Shown here in pieces: positions 1 to 10,754 of a DNA stretch of 64,000 nucleotides (position 1 is the first letter of the stretch; each line of letters opens with the position of its first letter). The DNA is from Fistulifera solaris. Taxonomy: Eukaryota; Bacillariophyta; Bacillariophyceae; Naviculales; Stauroneidaceae. The position numbers and the translations under genes are program-made. The stretch covers positions 62,001-126,000 of the forward strand of contig AP026167.1 in assembly GCA_030295235.1 (NCBI GenBank), in the 5' to 3' direction. The notes under the pieces were generated by a model, which saw only the letters and a program-made list of their open reading frames with translations, made no database searches and was not told the origin of the DNA.

Positions 1-521
1 AATAGTGGCGGTCGGTACGGTCGAAAGGCTTTTTGTTCGGCTGACAATTGATCGACAGGAATGAGTTTTAAGATGTCTTTGTTTGTTGGTTGGTTGAGCC
101 ATTGGAAAATACAAAAGTCAATGGAGTTTCTGTGAGAATAATATTAACTTATGAAGTCATATCTCATCTTTTTTTCCTTTGGTTGTTTCGAAGCAACAAC
201 AAAAAAAGTCCGCGAAAAAATTCAAAACGAATCTCCATACCTGGAAATAACGTCCAACGTCCGGCTCCACGTCCGGGACTGAAATAATGTTCACTCGTGT
301 GGTTGTATTTGTAAAATAGAGAAATGTCGTACCAGTACAAGAGTTTTCCTCCCGTTATTGCCTTATTTTTCGTCTGCCCGTAAGCCGTGATTGTGACGAG
401 AAAGACCTTTCCTCTTTATGGGTCTCGGTTTGCAGCAAAGTGGCGAACAAACAATAATAACAAAAAAACATCGACACATTAGTCGATAACTGCTCATGCT
501 TTTAACTTGAAACTCAACAAA
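1..521. other. non-coding 5' flank
   Basis: No open frame here shows recognisable composition or homology to anything else in the window. The stretch ends at the start codon of the first broken paralog. It presumably holds that copy's former promoter, but I see no convincing motif. Confidence 0.4.
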
Positions 522-2154
522 ATGGAACCAGAGATAGAACGAGAGAAGTTCCTCTTGGAGCACATTCCAGAAGAACGGCAATCTGCCGCGCTAAAATCGT
601 TTCGACCAAGGTCGTGTTCTGGTCGAAATTAAAAATGTATCGATTTGTGAAAGACCCCCGTGATCTTATAGGATTCGAGTGGAGGAGATGCTCGAAAACT
701 GCTATATGGCGAGACAATGGGACGATCATTTGCCTCGGTGGTGCCGGTTTTGAGGCATATCTGGATCGATACTTTTTCCAAAGCAGGGGATTATCACTTC
801 AAGGGCTCTATCTATCTACGGTAAAACAGATGCGGCAATTGCCGAGACAGCTACGTGGTTCTGGTCGTTACAGCGTCCAGAAGAAAATTCCTATCTAGAG
901 ACTTTCATTATGGACGCAAGGGAGGATCAAATCTTTGATTTTGCTGCCCTACAGCCCGAGCCATTGGCGCGTATCCTCGACTGCAACCCAGCACGTAGAT
1001 ATGCGTTCACAAAAGGAAGTTGGAACACGGCACAATCCGTCATTCTTGCATCAAGGCCCTATTCTTTGAAGTGGAAATTCACCGAGGACTCCTTTGCTTT
1101 TGAAGACGACGGCACAGCGTTTGTTGATACGCTAATCAATCGACACTCTTCGTTTGGGTCGCTGCATTTTGACTGCAAAATTGATGATATGCCTTTGAGC
1201 CGCCAAAATTTTAAACGCCTCTTGAAACTTGGCAATTTTGATAAGCTCAAGCTCAGGTACCTTGACGAGGAAATGATTCTTCTTCCCTTCGCTGCCAACG
1301 TGCATGAGCTTACCTACGTGATCAATGCACGAGATTTTCAGCCGAAGCATATCAAATCTTTGAACGTCAAAACCAGGAAGCTCAAATTAGGCATAGGATT
1401 GGACGACGTAGTTGATTGGGATAGGATTCCTGTTTCCTTTTTGAATCGTTTCAGCGAAATCGGCACTTTCGAGAAGCTGCACTTCAGCGTTAATTCTTGG
1501 GACCTACGACAGCCCATTGACGTAAACAAAGTAACGTCCATTGCTGAAGCAATAATTTCAGTCATAAAAGCGAATCAATGCCTAATGCACTTGAATTTGA
1601 GTCATTCTTACTACACCTTTGACTGGCTTCCTCACTTGCAGAGTATTTTTGAGGCCGTGGGAGGTCACGAGTGTCTACGTGAGCTTATTGTTCCTGATTA
1701 TCCTGAGCAAGAAGATCCCAACTATTCCTGGCTGAAGCGCTTGCTTACTCGTAATCGAAGTATTATGGTATTGTATCATAAAGGCGACAAGATCACTGAT
1801 GGATCCAGTATCGACAGGCTGTATGCGTTGAATCGATGTTATCGTGGATCGGCAGCACTAATGAAGGAGGAGTCTATATCCTTGCGACCACATCTTGTAG
1901 CGGCAGCATTACAGAATAACGCGTCACGGAAATTTGATCATGCAGCATTATTGCTTGCCAACCACGTGGACGTGCTATCCGAATTTATGCACGGCGCAGA
2001 TCTAGAGGACGTGCCTTGCGTTGGGGAACTAACACGAGAGAATTCAGACTCGGGAATCTCTGATGCTCATTGTGAACCTGTCGATCAATTGAAACGTAAA
2101 ACGAGAGTTCAGCCACCAAGAGCTGCCAAGAAAATATCTCGTTATAAGTATTGA
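522..2154 (+). pseudogene. IWRDNGT/LRR-like family, frameshifted copy A
   Basis: This copy belongs to a lineage-specific family whose reference here is the 511-aa gene at 3764-5299. The N-terminal LLEHIPEERQ module starts at ATG 522 in one frame and stops after 36 residues. The IWRDNGT module follows in the frame of 614. From about 790 the rest (IYGKTDAAIAE, ALQPEPLARILD and the LRR-like body) is in the frame of 910 and stays open to 2154. So two frame breaks separate three collinear pieces. The 910-2154 stretch alone could encode 414 residues and ends in a basic tail (KRKT...PPRAAKK), also seen after the stop of the 14087-15597 copy. Function is unknown. Either it is a decayed gene or an N-terminally shortened protein is still made. 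Confidence 0.7.
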
Positions 2155-2519
2155 GCATTGAAATCTTCTGTAACTTGTTTCTTGATACCGTGGTTTGTGG
2201 TCACTACAAATGTCGTTGCCTGTCTATTACAGAGTACATAGTTTCAAGCTAGGTACAATATCAAAGTAACCTAAAACCTAGTCGAACGTTAGGATTTCGC
2301 GTATCTTCATTTGCTGTACCAGGTAGTCCTCATAAAGGGCAATCCGTTTCGTAACAAAAAGCGAACTCGCATCTCATTTCGGCATGCATTCTTTGCAGAA
2401 TGTAACGACTGAACTTTCCGTTTGGTGGTTCAAAATACGACCTCAATTCGGCCTATTGAGTTATTGGAGTAATTAACAAAGTGTCTTCGGAATTCATACA
2501 ATGCATAACTCACACATCG
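2155..2519. other. intergenic, no gene seen
   Basis: No supported gene. It contains one copy of the recurrent 9-mer TACCAGGTA at 2317-2325. Confidence 0.4.
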
Positions 2520-3624
2520 TGTCAGCATATTGCGACAACAGAAGCGCTGTATATTGAATATTCGTGGAAGCGCTTCTTGTCAGCGCCGTTACCACTAGCA
2601 GCGTTCTCTACGATGCAGATTCACTCACAAGTTCTATGGACCCATTGCTAAAGTCGTTCAAAGCATACGCCTTGTCGATGGTCGATCCGTTGGTACACTT
2701 GTTCCCTACAATATCAACAACCACAACGTTCCTGTTGTGGGAGAGCAGCTTCTCTAGCCAAGAAGGATCAAACAAGCGTTTACGTTCAAATTCTTCGTTT
2801 TCGTCTTCCGACTCATCCTCCGTCCTCATCACTTTGCTCGTAGCTTTGCAGAACAATAGTACGAAGACTCGGATGGTCTTTAATTTCTTCGAAAATCCAT
2901 TGGAAAAAATGGTCCCCAATGCAGATGCGATTCATCGTCACTGAAATTCAAAACAGGATAACTTGGGATTGGCATTGATGGCACAAATCAGTGCTTCCGC
3001 AACAGGGGCTACGCAATTGACGTATAAGCATCTGTCTCATATTCCATCCCGCTCCGGAACAGAATGGAAAGGGATAATCGTTCGAAATGTCCCAATTCCG
3101 CGACACGGTACAAAAACGCGACCAGGACCGCGGTCCAATCGTCATTGCTGTCCATAAAGAATTTGACCGAAAGATCGTTCGCCACATTTTTGAGCGAAGT
3201 AAAATTCTTCGGGTTGTAAAAACCAACCCAACACACGATTGTGTAGAATGTTGACTTTGGCAGAAAACGGAAGTAAAGTAGATGCTTGATTCGGGGCACT
3301 AATCTCGAGTTCTTCCACCACATGATCGAGTTTCAGTAATCTTTGGAAGTTACGACGGCTCAATGAATCTTCCTTGTCACAAAAAACCAACAGAGAACCG
3401 AACGGAGTAGTGCGATGCTCCATTTCTTGGAGAAAAGCGGTTCCTGGGTCCAGAAACACAAATTGCCCCATGAGCTTCAAGTCGAGCCGATACGGTCTCG
3501 TAGCTAGAACGTGTGCCTGTTCGCCGTTGATAGCAGCAGAAATTTCAATACGCCGGGCCGGATTCGAGTCTAATATTTGAGCGAGCTGTGAAGGTTGCAA
3601 AGCGCCAAAATAATTGGCAACCAA
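2520..3624 (-). pseudogene. IWRDNGT/LRR-like family, decayed copy B
   Basis: On the minus strand, collinear pieces of the family lie in different frames. 3624 to about 3190 carries ALQPSQLAQILDSNPARR through LLPFSAKV. The frame then changes for NDLSVKFFMDS...AELGHFERLSLS (to about 3010). 2919 to 2608 carries the late LRR and NGSTIDKAYALN, and a shifted C-terminal trace (NIQYTALLL) runs to about 2520. The N-terminal IWRDNGT module is absent: upstream sequence at 3625-3763 has no family similarity. It is the closest relative of the neighbouring intact copy at 3764-5299, in the same orientation, so it probably arose by tandem duplication followed by decay. Confidence 0.75.
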
Positions 3625-3763
3625 ATGCCAAATCTATCGTTTAAAACAGTATCACATGCTCAAAGTTTACCGTCAACTCATGGTTTTGAAACCCGAACTA
3701 CAAAAAAAACAAACACTCCGTAGAAGAACAGAGAAGCCACATCTCATCTCCAGCTGCTCTACT

Positions 3764-5299
3764 CTAAAATGCGGCATCTTCGAAATCTACTCCGTGTATG
3801 AACTCACAAAGAGTGTCGACATGTCGCCATAACAGCAGCGCTGTGTATTGAACATTGGCTGATGCCCTTTCCGTCAGTGCCGATTCCACCAGCAAAGGCC
3901 GTAAGACGGAACAAGATTCGTTCACAAGCCGTAGGGATTGATTGTAAAAGACATTCAGAGCGTACGCCTCATCGATGGTCGATCCGTTGGTACATTTGTT
4001 GCCTGACTCATCAAGAACCACAATGTTCCTATTGTGGGCGAGTAATTGCTTCAACCAAGCAGGATGGAAACAGTATCTACGTTCAAATTTTTCGTCTTCG
4101 TCTCCAGTCTCTTCACTATCGTGATTGAAGGTTCGCACAACAATAGTGCAAAGACTGGGATGGTCTTTCACTTCATCGAAAACATACTTGAAAAAGGGCC
4201 CCCAATTCACATGTGATGCATCGTCGCTCAAATCCAAATACAATAACTTTGGATTGGCATTCACGGCAACGATCAGTGCACCGACGACCATTGCTACTTC
4301 ACGAGCATAGGTATGCGGGTCAAAGGGGATCTCGGACAGACAAAGATAGGCAAAGCTGAATCTTACGAAATGTCCCAATTCCGCGACACGAATCAAGAAC
4401 GAAATCGAAATCGCGGACCACTCGTCATCGCCATCCATGATAAACTTCAACGTAAGATCTTTTGCTACGATATTGAGAAGGAAAAAATCATCTGGCTCCA
4501 TGTACCGAGCATACAACCGATAATCGAGTACGTCCACCTTGGCCAAGAACGGAAGTAATACACATTCTTCATTCGGCGAACTGATTTGGAGCTCCTGAAA
4601 TATGTTTTCCAATTCCAGTAGCCGTTTCAAGTTGCTACTACTTATGGATTCCTCCATTTCCCCGCAATAGGTAAAAAGGGAACCAAACGAAGATTCTCTG
4701 TGTTCCAGCGCTTCGACAAAGGCAGTTCCTCGGTCGAGAAAAGCAAAGTCATACCCGACAAGCATCAAGTCGAGGGGATAAGGTCTGGTTGCTAAAACGT
4801 GTGCCTGTTCGGCGCTAATAGCCGCGGTTAATTCGATACGCCGGGTCGGATTGGAGTCTAGAATTCGAGTGAGCTGCTCGGGTTGCAGAGCAACAAAATC
4901 AAAACGGCTGTTCACATCGCAGTAACATTGCAGAACTGCCTTCTTTGTTGTATCTGCTGGATGCGGCAGGGATGTAAAGTACGTGAATGTCTCGGCAATT
5001 GCGGTATCATGTTCACCATATATAGCGCAGTCAATTTCTGCAAAACCTTTTAGTCGGAAATGAAGATGGCGTCCTCGAAAACATTCATCATTCTTCTCAT
5101 CGCAATTCCAGACCAGAAGTGTTCCGTTTTCCCGCCAAATTGCTAGTGGTTGATTGCAATGGAATTCTGTCAAAGACGCAGGCTCACGCAGCAGCATATA
5201 GAAAGGAACGTTTTCCGGCAGCACCGCCTTTAGTTGTGACGACAGTTGGTCTTTCGGAATGTGTTGCAACAAATGCAAACTTTCGTTCGGTCGACTCAT
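3764..5299 (-). CDS. IWRDNGT/LRR-like family protein, intact copy C
   Basis: A 511-residue uninterrupted frame, the most complete member of the cluster. Residues 10-25 hold the LLQHIPKDQL module, 54-60 IWRENGT, and 92-103 IYGEHDTAIAET. From about 135 a series of ribonuclease-inhibitor-like LRR units follows: ALQPEQLTRILDSNP, LATRPYPLDL, DRGTAFVEAL, NLKRLLEL, a NPKLLYLDLSD unit, a HPSLCTIVV unit and LLAHNRNIVVLD. There is no signal peptide or membrane segment, so an intracellular protein is likely. LRR folds usually mediate protein binding, but no function is known to me for this family; from memory, similar unannotated proteins are common in pennate diatoms. The N-terminal module is in frame with the body here, unlike in three neighbours, so this copy defines the true gene structure. 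Confidence 0.85.
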   Translation of the reverse strand: MSRPNESLHLLQHIPKDQLSSQLKAVLPENVPFYMLLREPASLTEFHCNQPLAIWRENGTLLVWNCDEKNDECFRGRHLHFRLKGFAEIDCAIYGEHDTAIAETFTYFTSLPHPADTTKKAVLQCYCDVNSRFDFVALQPEQLTRILDSNPTRRIELTAAISAEQAHVLATRPYPLDLMLVGYDFAFLDRGTAFVEALEHRESSFGSLFTYCGEMEESISSSNLKRLLELENIFQELQISSPNEECVLLPFLAKVDVLDYRLYARYMEPDDFFLLNIVAKDLTLKFIMDGDDEWSAISISFLIRVAELGHFVRFSFAYLCLSEIPFDPHTYAREVAMVVGALIVAVNANPKLLYLDLSDDASHVNWGPFFKYVFDEVKDHPSLCTIVVRTFNHDSEETGDEDEKFERRYCFHPAWLKQLLAHNRNIVVLDESGNKCTNGSTIDEAYALNVFYNQSLRLVNESCSVLRPLLVESALTERASANVQYTALLLWRHVDTLCEFIHGVDFEDAAF

Positions 5300-5477
5300 C
5301 GTTCGCTGCCGTAAAAAAGATCACAAGTTCAGGTAAAGTATATCAGTTGTAATTAGATGTAGAATAAATCGAATCAAGCAAGATTTAGTCATATTATAAA
5401 AAGATAATAATGAAGGTTGTATCTAGCACGTGGATATTTGTTAGCGACGAAAACAGCGGATCGTCATTGCGCAGATT

Positions 5478-5800
5478 TTCTGGGTAAGGTTACGTGTTAC
5501 GTGAAAACACAAGCTACCCAGATTTTCTGGGTACGAGAAAAAATACATCCCCGTATTTTCTGTGAACGTGAAAACACCACACTCCTAATCCTAAGACTTT
5601 CTATCTGTACGTGTGAATCACAAGCTTCTGGATCAGTGAAAAAACCACAAGTCCAGATTTTCTATATGCGGAAAACACCACTCACCCAGATTTTCTGGAG
5701 AAGTGAAAAAGTCCAGATTTTCTGGCGATGTGCAAAAACCACTCTCCCAGATTTTCTGGAGAGGTGACAACAACACTCCCCCAGATTTTCGGCGGACATG
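5478..5800. repeat. degenerate minisatellite with CCAGATTTTCTGG core
   Basis: About nine to ten imperfect units of roughly 24-45 bp (commonly near 33 bp) repeat a core CCAGATTTTCTGG followed by a G(A/C)G-GTGAAAA(C)ACCAC spacer. Clear cores sit near 5479, 5519, 5652, 5688, 5712, 5748 and 5781; weaker ones are near 5552, 5596 and 5627. The core has inverted arms CCAGA/TCTGG around TTT, so each unit could form a small hairpin. Both spacing and sequence vary, which excludes a CRISPR array. The rest of 5300-5978 shows no gene. Confidence 0.7.
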
Positions 5801-5978
5801 AAAACACCACTCGCACTTTGGTACTAGTACTTTGTATACTACGCATGCATTTCGCAGTACTTTACAACAATACGATACGGAGTGGTTCTCTTTCATCTAC
5901 TGAGAATTTTTTTTCTCTTTTCGTGCTTCAAATAATGAGAGGTGAAAGATTTTGACAGTCAGGTACATTCGCAACAGC

Positions 5979-6306
5979 ATGGACGAGCCAAAAGATGAAG
6001 AATAACGCTTTCTTCAATATCATTCTCCACGAAGAGTTTTCCGCCACGCAAAAGGCATTCCATTTTCACGAGGACAAAAGGATCCCATACACATCTTCGT
6101 GCGCGAACCTGCTTATTTCGATGATATTGAATGAAAGAAACACGACAATATTTCCGTTTGGCGTGCGAATGAAACGATCCTTAGTGTAGGCTGGACGGCT
6201 TACGGGCAATATGATGAACGCAGCTTGTGTTTCCAGATTTATGATGATGTGGAAGATGATGAAGAAAACAAGTTTAAATTTGCTATTTTTGGCAAAACCG
6301 ATAAAC
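5979..6306 (+). pseudogene. IWRDNGT/LRR-like family, N-terminal part of an inverted copy
   Basis: A badly decayed N-terminal section on the plus strand. ATG 5979 opens MDEPKDEE, then stop, then RFLQYHSPRR, which resembles the LLQHIPKDQ module. REPAYFDD (like REPASLTEF) and KKHDNISVWRANET (like the CTIWRDNGT motif) follow. The trace ends at IFGKTD, matching IYGENDAAIA of relatives, at about 6306. Several in-frame stops and frame changes rule out a functional product. The continuation of the same ancestral gene is found immediately downstream but on the other strand (6350-6990). Confidence 0.6.
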
Positions 6307-6349
6307 GATCTCCGAGACGGCAACTTGGTTCCTGTCTCTTCAGCATTCG

Positions 6350-6990
6350 GATGAAAGCTATAGCGATCATTTACATTTCCTTCTTTACAAGTTCGGTCAA
6401 AATCGCATCCCAGGTGGCCATAATAATTCCAACAGGATGGCTAATTTGAGGTCTTTGGTGACAATATGGAGACCTTGAAAATCAGGCGCAGATTGTGTTT
6501 CCAGGACGTACTCCAGAGCGTTGACCGGAGCAGAGAATGGAAGTAGGGCACTTTCGGTAGGGAGTGGAGCAAGTTTGAGTTTGTTGATAGTGCGGAGAGT
6601 TGGAAAAGACGCTGTAAAAATTGGCAGGACTCAACGGCATACGGTTGGGCTAACATTCAAACGTAGAGCCAATCCAAGGAAAAGGTTGTCGCTGTAGCAG
6701 TGCATCAACAGAAAGGCCGTACCGTCATTGGCAAAGCGAAAATAATTGTCTTTTTTTCGGTTTTGCCAGACGACTTCGACTGATGGTCAAAATGCCTCCG
6801 GAAGATATGACGAATTGTTGCCGAGGATGATTCGCATCGAGAATGCGTTCGAGTTGCTGCGGTCGCAATGCCGCCACGTCTTGTCAACACACTGTTCTCT
6901 GTTGATAATGGTATTGACAGCACTAGAAAATACCGAGTGAAAAAAATGCTGAACGCAACGAACGACACCAACGAGCAATCTGATTGATTC
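6350..6990 (-). pseudogene. IWRDNGT/LRR-like family, central part in inverted orientation
   Basis: Reading the minus strand from about 6990, family motifs appear in order: FLVLSIPLSTENSVL (compare FFWSLKHPLETELGVL), then QDVAALRPQQLERILDANH, then MPLSPANFYSVF (compare TPFSKANLKRLL), and finally TKDLKLAILLELL near 6440. They lie in more than one frame with stops. The piece begins exactly where the plus-strand piece at 5979-6306 stops, so the two together read as one gene whose centre has been flipped. Confidence 0.55.
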
Positions 6991-7433
6991 CAAGCATGAG
7001 TCACGAGTGATTATTTCGATCAAGTTACGTTTCTTGCTTCCTTCTCGCTTAAGCAATGATAACTCTTTTTCTTCTAGATGGATCAAATCAGAAAGATATC
7101 ATAAGGAAATGCACTTGACATACGACGCATACGATGTACCAGATATACTGTTTTTAGTAGTAGTAAACCTTTGCCGAGATAAGGAGACTGGATTCCAGTC
7201 ATGAGCTACTTTTGCTTATGTGACTGAAAACTGAAGTGATAAGAATTCATCCGCGTCAACCGGTCAGCGAGCACAGCGCATGCATGTGGCAAAGCATTCG
7301 ACCATCGTCTACAAAGAAACATACTGACATTGATATGAAGTATTTTTATGATTACCTTGTTACTTTACTTTTATCGTGACATTTTTTTTTGAAAATGCTG
7401 CTAACCAAGCAACAACCTTTTTCTCCTATTCCC
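6991..7433. other. intergenic, no gene seen
   Basis: No recognisable coding, RNA or repeat feature. Confidence 0.35.
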
Positions 7434-7922
7434 TTAGATAAACTCAACATGGCAAGTAGACCCTCCAAGTGCGGCTTTGCATCCAGCGCTCAAGAACCGG
7501 TTTCTGGTCGAAATCAAAGCAATGTTGTCTTGGCACATTTGCAACATCTCGGCACCAAGCTCGGCGGTGTCCAACTTGCGCGTGGCGTCTGGATTCTGAC
7601 GAAGTTTACGACGGAAACCGCAGTTGAACATCTGGTTACAGTAGGCTTTACCAAAGATAGGTCGGCACCAGTCGCAGGTTGGGTTCAACTTACGTCGCGA
7701 CGGGTCAGTAGAGAATTCCCAGTCCGCCGGGTCAAAATTGTTCGCCATGAGAGCCATGTCCAAGTCAGGAACCATTTTGCTGTCAATGTAGGCAAACTCC
7801 GTAGGGGTGCAAGCAGTGTCCTGGGCCTGCTGGTTGACATAAAAGACGACCATTTCGGGGGGTTCAAGTTGCGCAGTGACAGAAGCGACAGTTGCCAACA
7901 ACGAGATGAGAGTGAACTTCAT
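7434..7922 (-). CDS. small secreted cysteine-rich protein
   Basis: A 162-residue protein starting at ATG 7922. Although the frame stays open upstream, this Met immediately precedes a clear signal peptide: MKFTLISLLATVASVTAQ, with likely cleavage after VTA. The mature part has nine cysteines, including PTCDWCRP, YCNQMFNCGF, MCQDN, AGCKAAL and STCHVEF, so disulphide bonding in the secretory pathway or outside the cell is likely. No family is recognised. It lies inside the LRR-like family cluster but shows no relation to it. Intact, no intron needed. Confidence 0.75.
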   Translation of the reverse strand: MKFTLISLLATVASVTAQLEPPEMVVFYVNQQAQDTACTPTEFAYIDSKMVPDLDMALMANNFDPADWEFSTDPSRRKLNPTCDWCRPIFGKAYCNQMFNCGFRRKLRQNPDATRKLDTAELGAEMLQMCQDNIALISTRNRFLSAGCKAALGGSTCHVEFI

Positions 7923-8672
7923 GGTGGGCTGTTTCTCTCTTTTACAACGTGAGCGTGACGAGGAATGATTTTTATGAATTGACAAGAAGCGACGCAGGGT
8001 GTATAGAATTCGGGCCGCCGGAAATCGTGTACAAAGTATATCATCGGAGAAAGTTTACTTAACCAGCGGGTAGAAGAAGTGCTGAAAAACCGGTGTTCCA
8101 TACTTAAATGAAGAATTTTATGAATATGATTTCTGGGAAGGGAACGAAGTTCGTCTAAGTAAATCGGACGGCGTTAGCCACGAGGATCCTCAATTCTGTA
8201 CAAACTCTTATGTGAACGGCAGTACCGACAGAAGTCACAAAACCACAATCAACAAAGAGTAGAGTAGAGAACTTTTATAAGACAGTGTGTTTATTCGACG
8301 TAGAAACTTGTGACTTGTGAATTGTGAACTTCACCATTCAAAATCTTGATTCTTGATTCTTGATCCTTTATGGTCTTGTGTCTTGTGTCTTGCTTATGAG
8401 CGCTATTCACTATTCAGGTTAGCGTGAAGAAAATCACTTATCGCTTCTCGCTTTTAATAGTTTTATATTCTTTGAAATAGTCTATGATTTGCTCTTCCGG
8501 GCAAAAAACACGAATGCAGTATACTTCAAAGTAAGGAAGCGGAAACGATTAGGGACCAACGAATCCGGTACACAGTGCAATCAAGAGACGCACAAGAAAC
8601 AAGTTTTGTTTATTACTCCGAGTATTACTTTTGGGCCTTGTTCCGATCGAATTTCCAAGTACATAAAGCTCC
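7923..8672. other. intergenic with short degenerate repeats
   Basis: No gene seen. 8308-8395 contains short near-tandem words (CTTGTGA/ATTGTGAA, TTGATTC x3, TTGTGTC x3). A similar low-complexity CTTGTGA stretch appears near 41731. Confidence 0.4.
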
Positions 8673-9919
8673 ATGGAAAGTAGAAAACAGCGCCCTTCCC
8701 GTTTAAGAGTGAGCGCGAATTGTGAAGCCAACAGTCCGCCTACGAAGATATCACATCGCACAAATCGATGTGGAGGAAGCATGAACCAACATGAAGAACG
8801 GCTTCAATCGCAGCAGGTCAATGTCAAGAAGCTAGTAGCCGCTAGAGAAGAACGCTTAGCTGCCGGTCAATGCCCAACGTGTGGGCAGCAACTCTACACG
8901 TTTAAGACAGCCCGCATCTGTTGTTGCATAGTCAGCAAAAACCTACGCAAAATCCCTCTGACGGTTCCGAATCTGGTTGAACGAGGACAGTGCTGCCGTT
9001 GCGAGCTGCATGATTCATCTAAATCGTTACAAACTCTGGAGGTATCCAGTTGTTGGAGCGAAAGCTCCCCCTTCGGAAGCTTTCTCGACCCAATCGCAAA
9101 TCACGGTACGGGAAACGAAACAGGACATGAATTCTTCTCCTTTACTTTGAAAGAGAAACCGAACAACGGCAGGTGTACCGGATCGTCTGCTTTCGTGCCT
9201 GACGATTCGGTTGCCATAAAGACGGCCGTGTACGAAGGCGGCTACAACAGCAAAGGAGAAAAGCACGGCGAAGGTGTCATGGCATGGAGCAATGGCGATG
9301 TCTTCAAGGGTGCTTTCGTCAATGACAAACGATGCGGACATGGTACCATCGAGTTCAACGGTGTCAATCAAGATGGTGGCGAGTACGTCGGAGAATGGCG
9401 CGACGATAAGATGCATGGCGATGGAACACGTCGGTATCCCAACGGAGACATGTACGTTGGGAACTTCGATGAAGGGAAGCGAGAAGGAGAAGGCCGCTTT
9501 TACTTCAGCAACGGTGACATGTACTTCGGTCAGTGGAAGAACAATCAGATGCACGGTCCGGGGCATTACTACTTCTCTTCCGGTACCCGTTTCGAAGGAA
9601 TGTTTCTCTTCAACAGGAGAAATGGAAAAGGAAAAACGCAAGGCGGTTCATCTGGCAGTATTGATATCTTTCAATACATCAATGATGAACGTGTCGGACA
9701 GGGGGTCCGATTTGATGCAAGAGGACCCGAGCCTGGAGGCTCGTTCCGCGGGTCAATGGCGCAATCCGGCAAATTGGTTCTCCTCCTCTGGAACGACATC
9801 GGATAACCATTCCAGAGGCAGTCAGTCTTGTTTATGAAATTGAGAATGCATCCAGTTCATATATTGAGGACCTTCTTGCCAGTCGAGGGGTGAATACACG
9901 TATGTTTACTAATTTATAA
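8673..9919 (+). CDS. MORN-repeat protein, C-terminus in a shifted frame
   Basis: MORN repeats usually act as protein or lipid scaffolds. The 8673 frame encodes an N-terminal region with a Cys pair QCPTCGQQL (residues ~66-74) and a later CCRCEL, resembling a small zinc ribbon. From about residue 187 five to six MORN units follow (YEGGY..GEGVMAWSNGDVFKG, EYVGEWRDDKMHGDGT, MYVGNFDEGKREGEG, MYFGQWKNNQMHGPG, RFEGMF). This frame ends at 9806 with an unrelated tail. The expected tail (RTRAWRL, then ITIPEAVSLVYEIENA) lies in the -1 frame from about 9720 to the stop at 9917-9919. One base is therefore missing near 9715-9722. ATG 8781 (MNQHEERL) is an alternative start. A decayed gene or an assembly error are both possible. 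Confidence 0.8.
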
Positions 9920-10008
9920 CCACGCAGCCACCCTAATCTTAATGGATAAGGTCTGGTCACTAACGTAACGCATTGCTCGTCATGCCAACTTCCGGCTTGT
10001 AGCGCCAT
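9909..10008 (-). pseudogene. IWRDNGT/LRR-like family fragment
   Basis: About 32 residues (ALQAGSWHDEQ, then LVTRPYPLRLGW) match the DLQTGSWSTEQAVVLATRP segment of the family. No flanking family sequence is visible, so this is an isolated relic lying just against the 3' end of the MORN gene. Confidence 0.65.
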
Positions 10009-10754
10009 TCCTCGCTGCTGCTTTTTAAATCTACTTTTTGAAGGGGTTGTTGTAAGTGCACGACAGCTTAGGCCCGTAACTTTCAAAGTAATGATTTGTG
10101 TTTTTTTCGAATGCTTCAGCGACCAGAAAAATGCGCTTTTTCCTCGACGACAGCCTTTTTTCTGCCATAGATTCTACTACTCAATTGCTTTTCGTCGACA
10201 AGGATAAAAAAAGTAATACTTCGATTCGGCAAGCGACGAGAGTGATCCATGTCATGATATAGACAAAAATTGTTTCATTGTCATGCCAAATCGTTAACCG
10301 ACGATTGTTTTACCATTTCAATAAGGCATCGAGATGCGTCGGTTCTTGATAAAGGGGCGTGCTGCCCCCTTTGTATTGCAGCGGGACACAATTCTTCCGT
10401 GGGAGTGCATCTCAAGAGCGGACGATTCTTCGATTTGGGTGCGGTTTTGATCTTGTTCTAATATCATTCCTCATTCGATAATGAAGAATCATCTAAAAGA
10501 TCATCCTCTAGAAAATATAATGAATTGACACAACACACGATCTACTATCGTACCGGTACCAAGAACTAAGTATCCTGATGTTGGGGCGCAACCAACAACG
10601 AATCGTCGACCCTTTACACCTTCTTCAATGAAGCTCAATTGTTTGAAAAAAAGACCCAAAGGGACTTCACCGAGTTAGAAAGAATGTCTTTTTTTACATC
10701 TCAGTCCTGATAAGCAACGATATTTCCATACGAATCAATGATACAAACTTCCAG
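10009..10754. other. intergenic, no gene seen
   Basis: No supported gene. A TACCGGTA palindrome lies near 10550, without further context. Confidence 0.35.

Noticed and set aside
5478-5800. CRISPR-like array
   Set aside because: Repeat cores vary in sequence and spacing, spacers are related to each other rather than unique, and no cas gene is present in this eukaryotic context.
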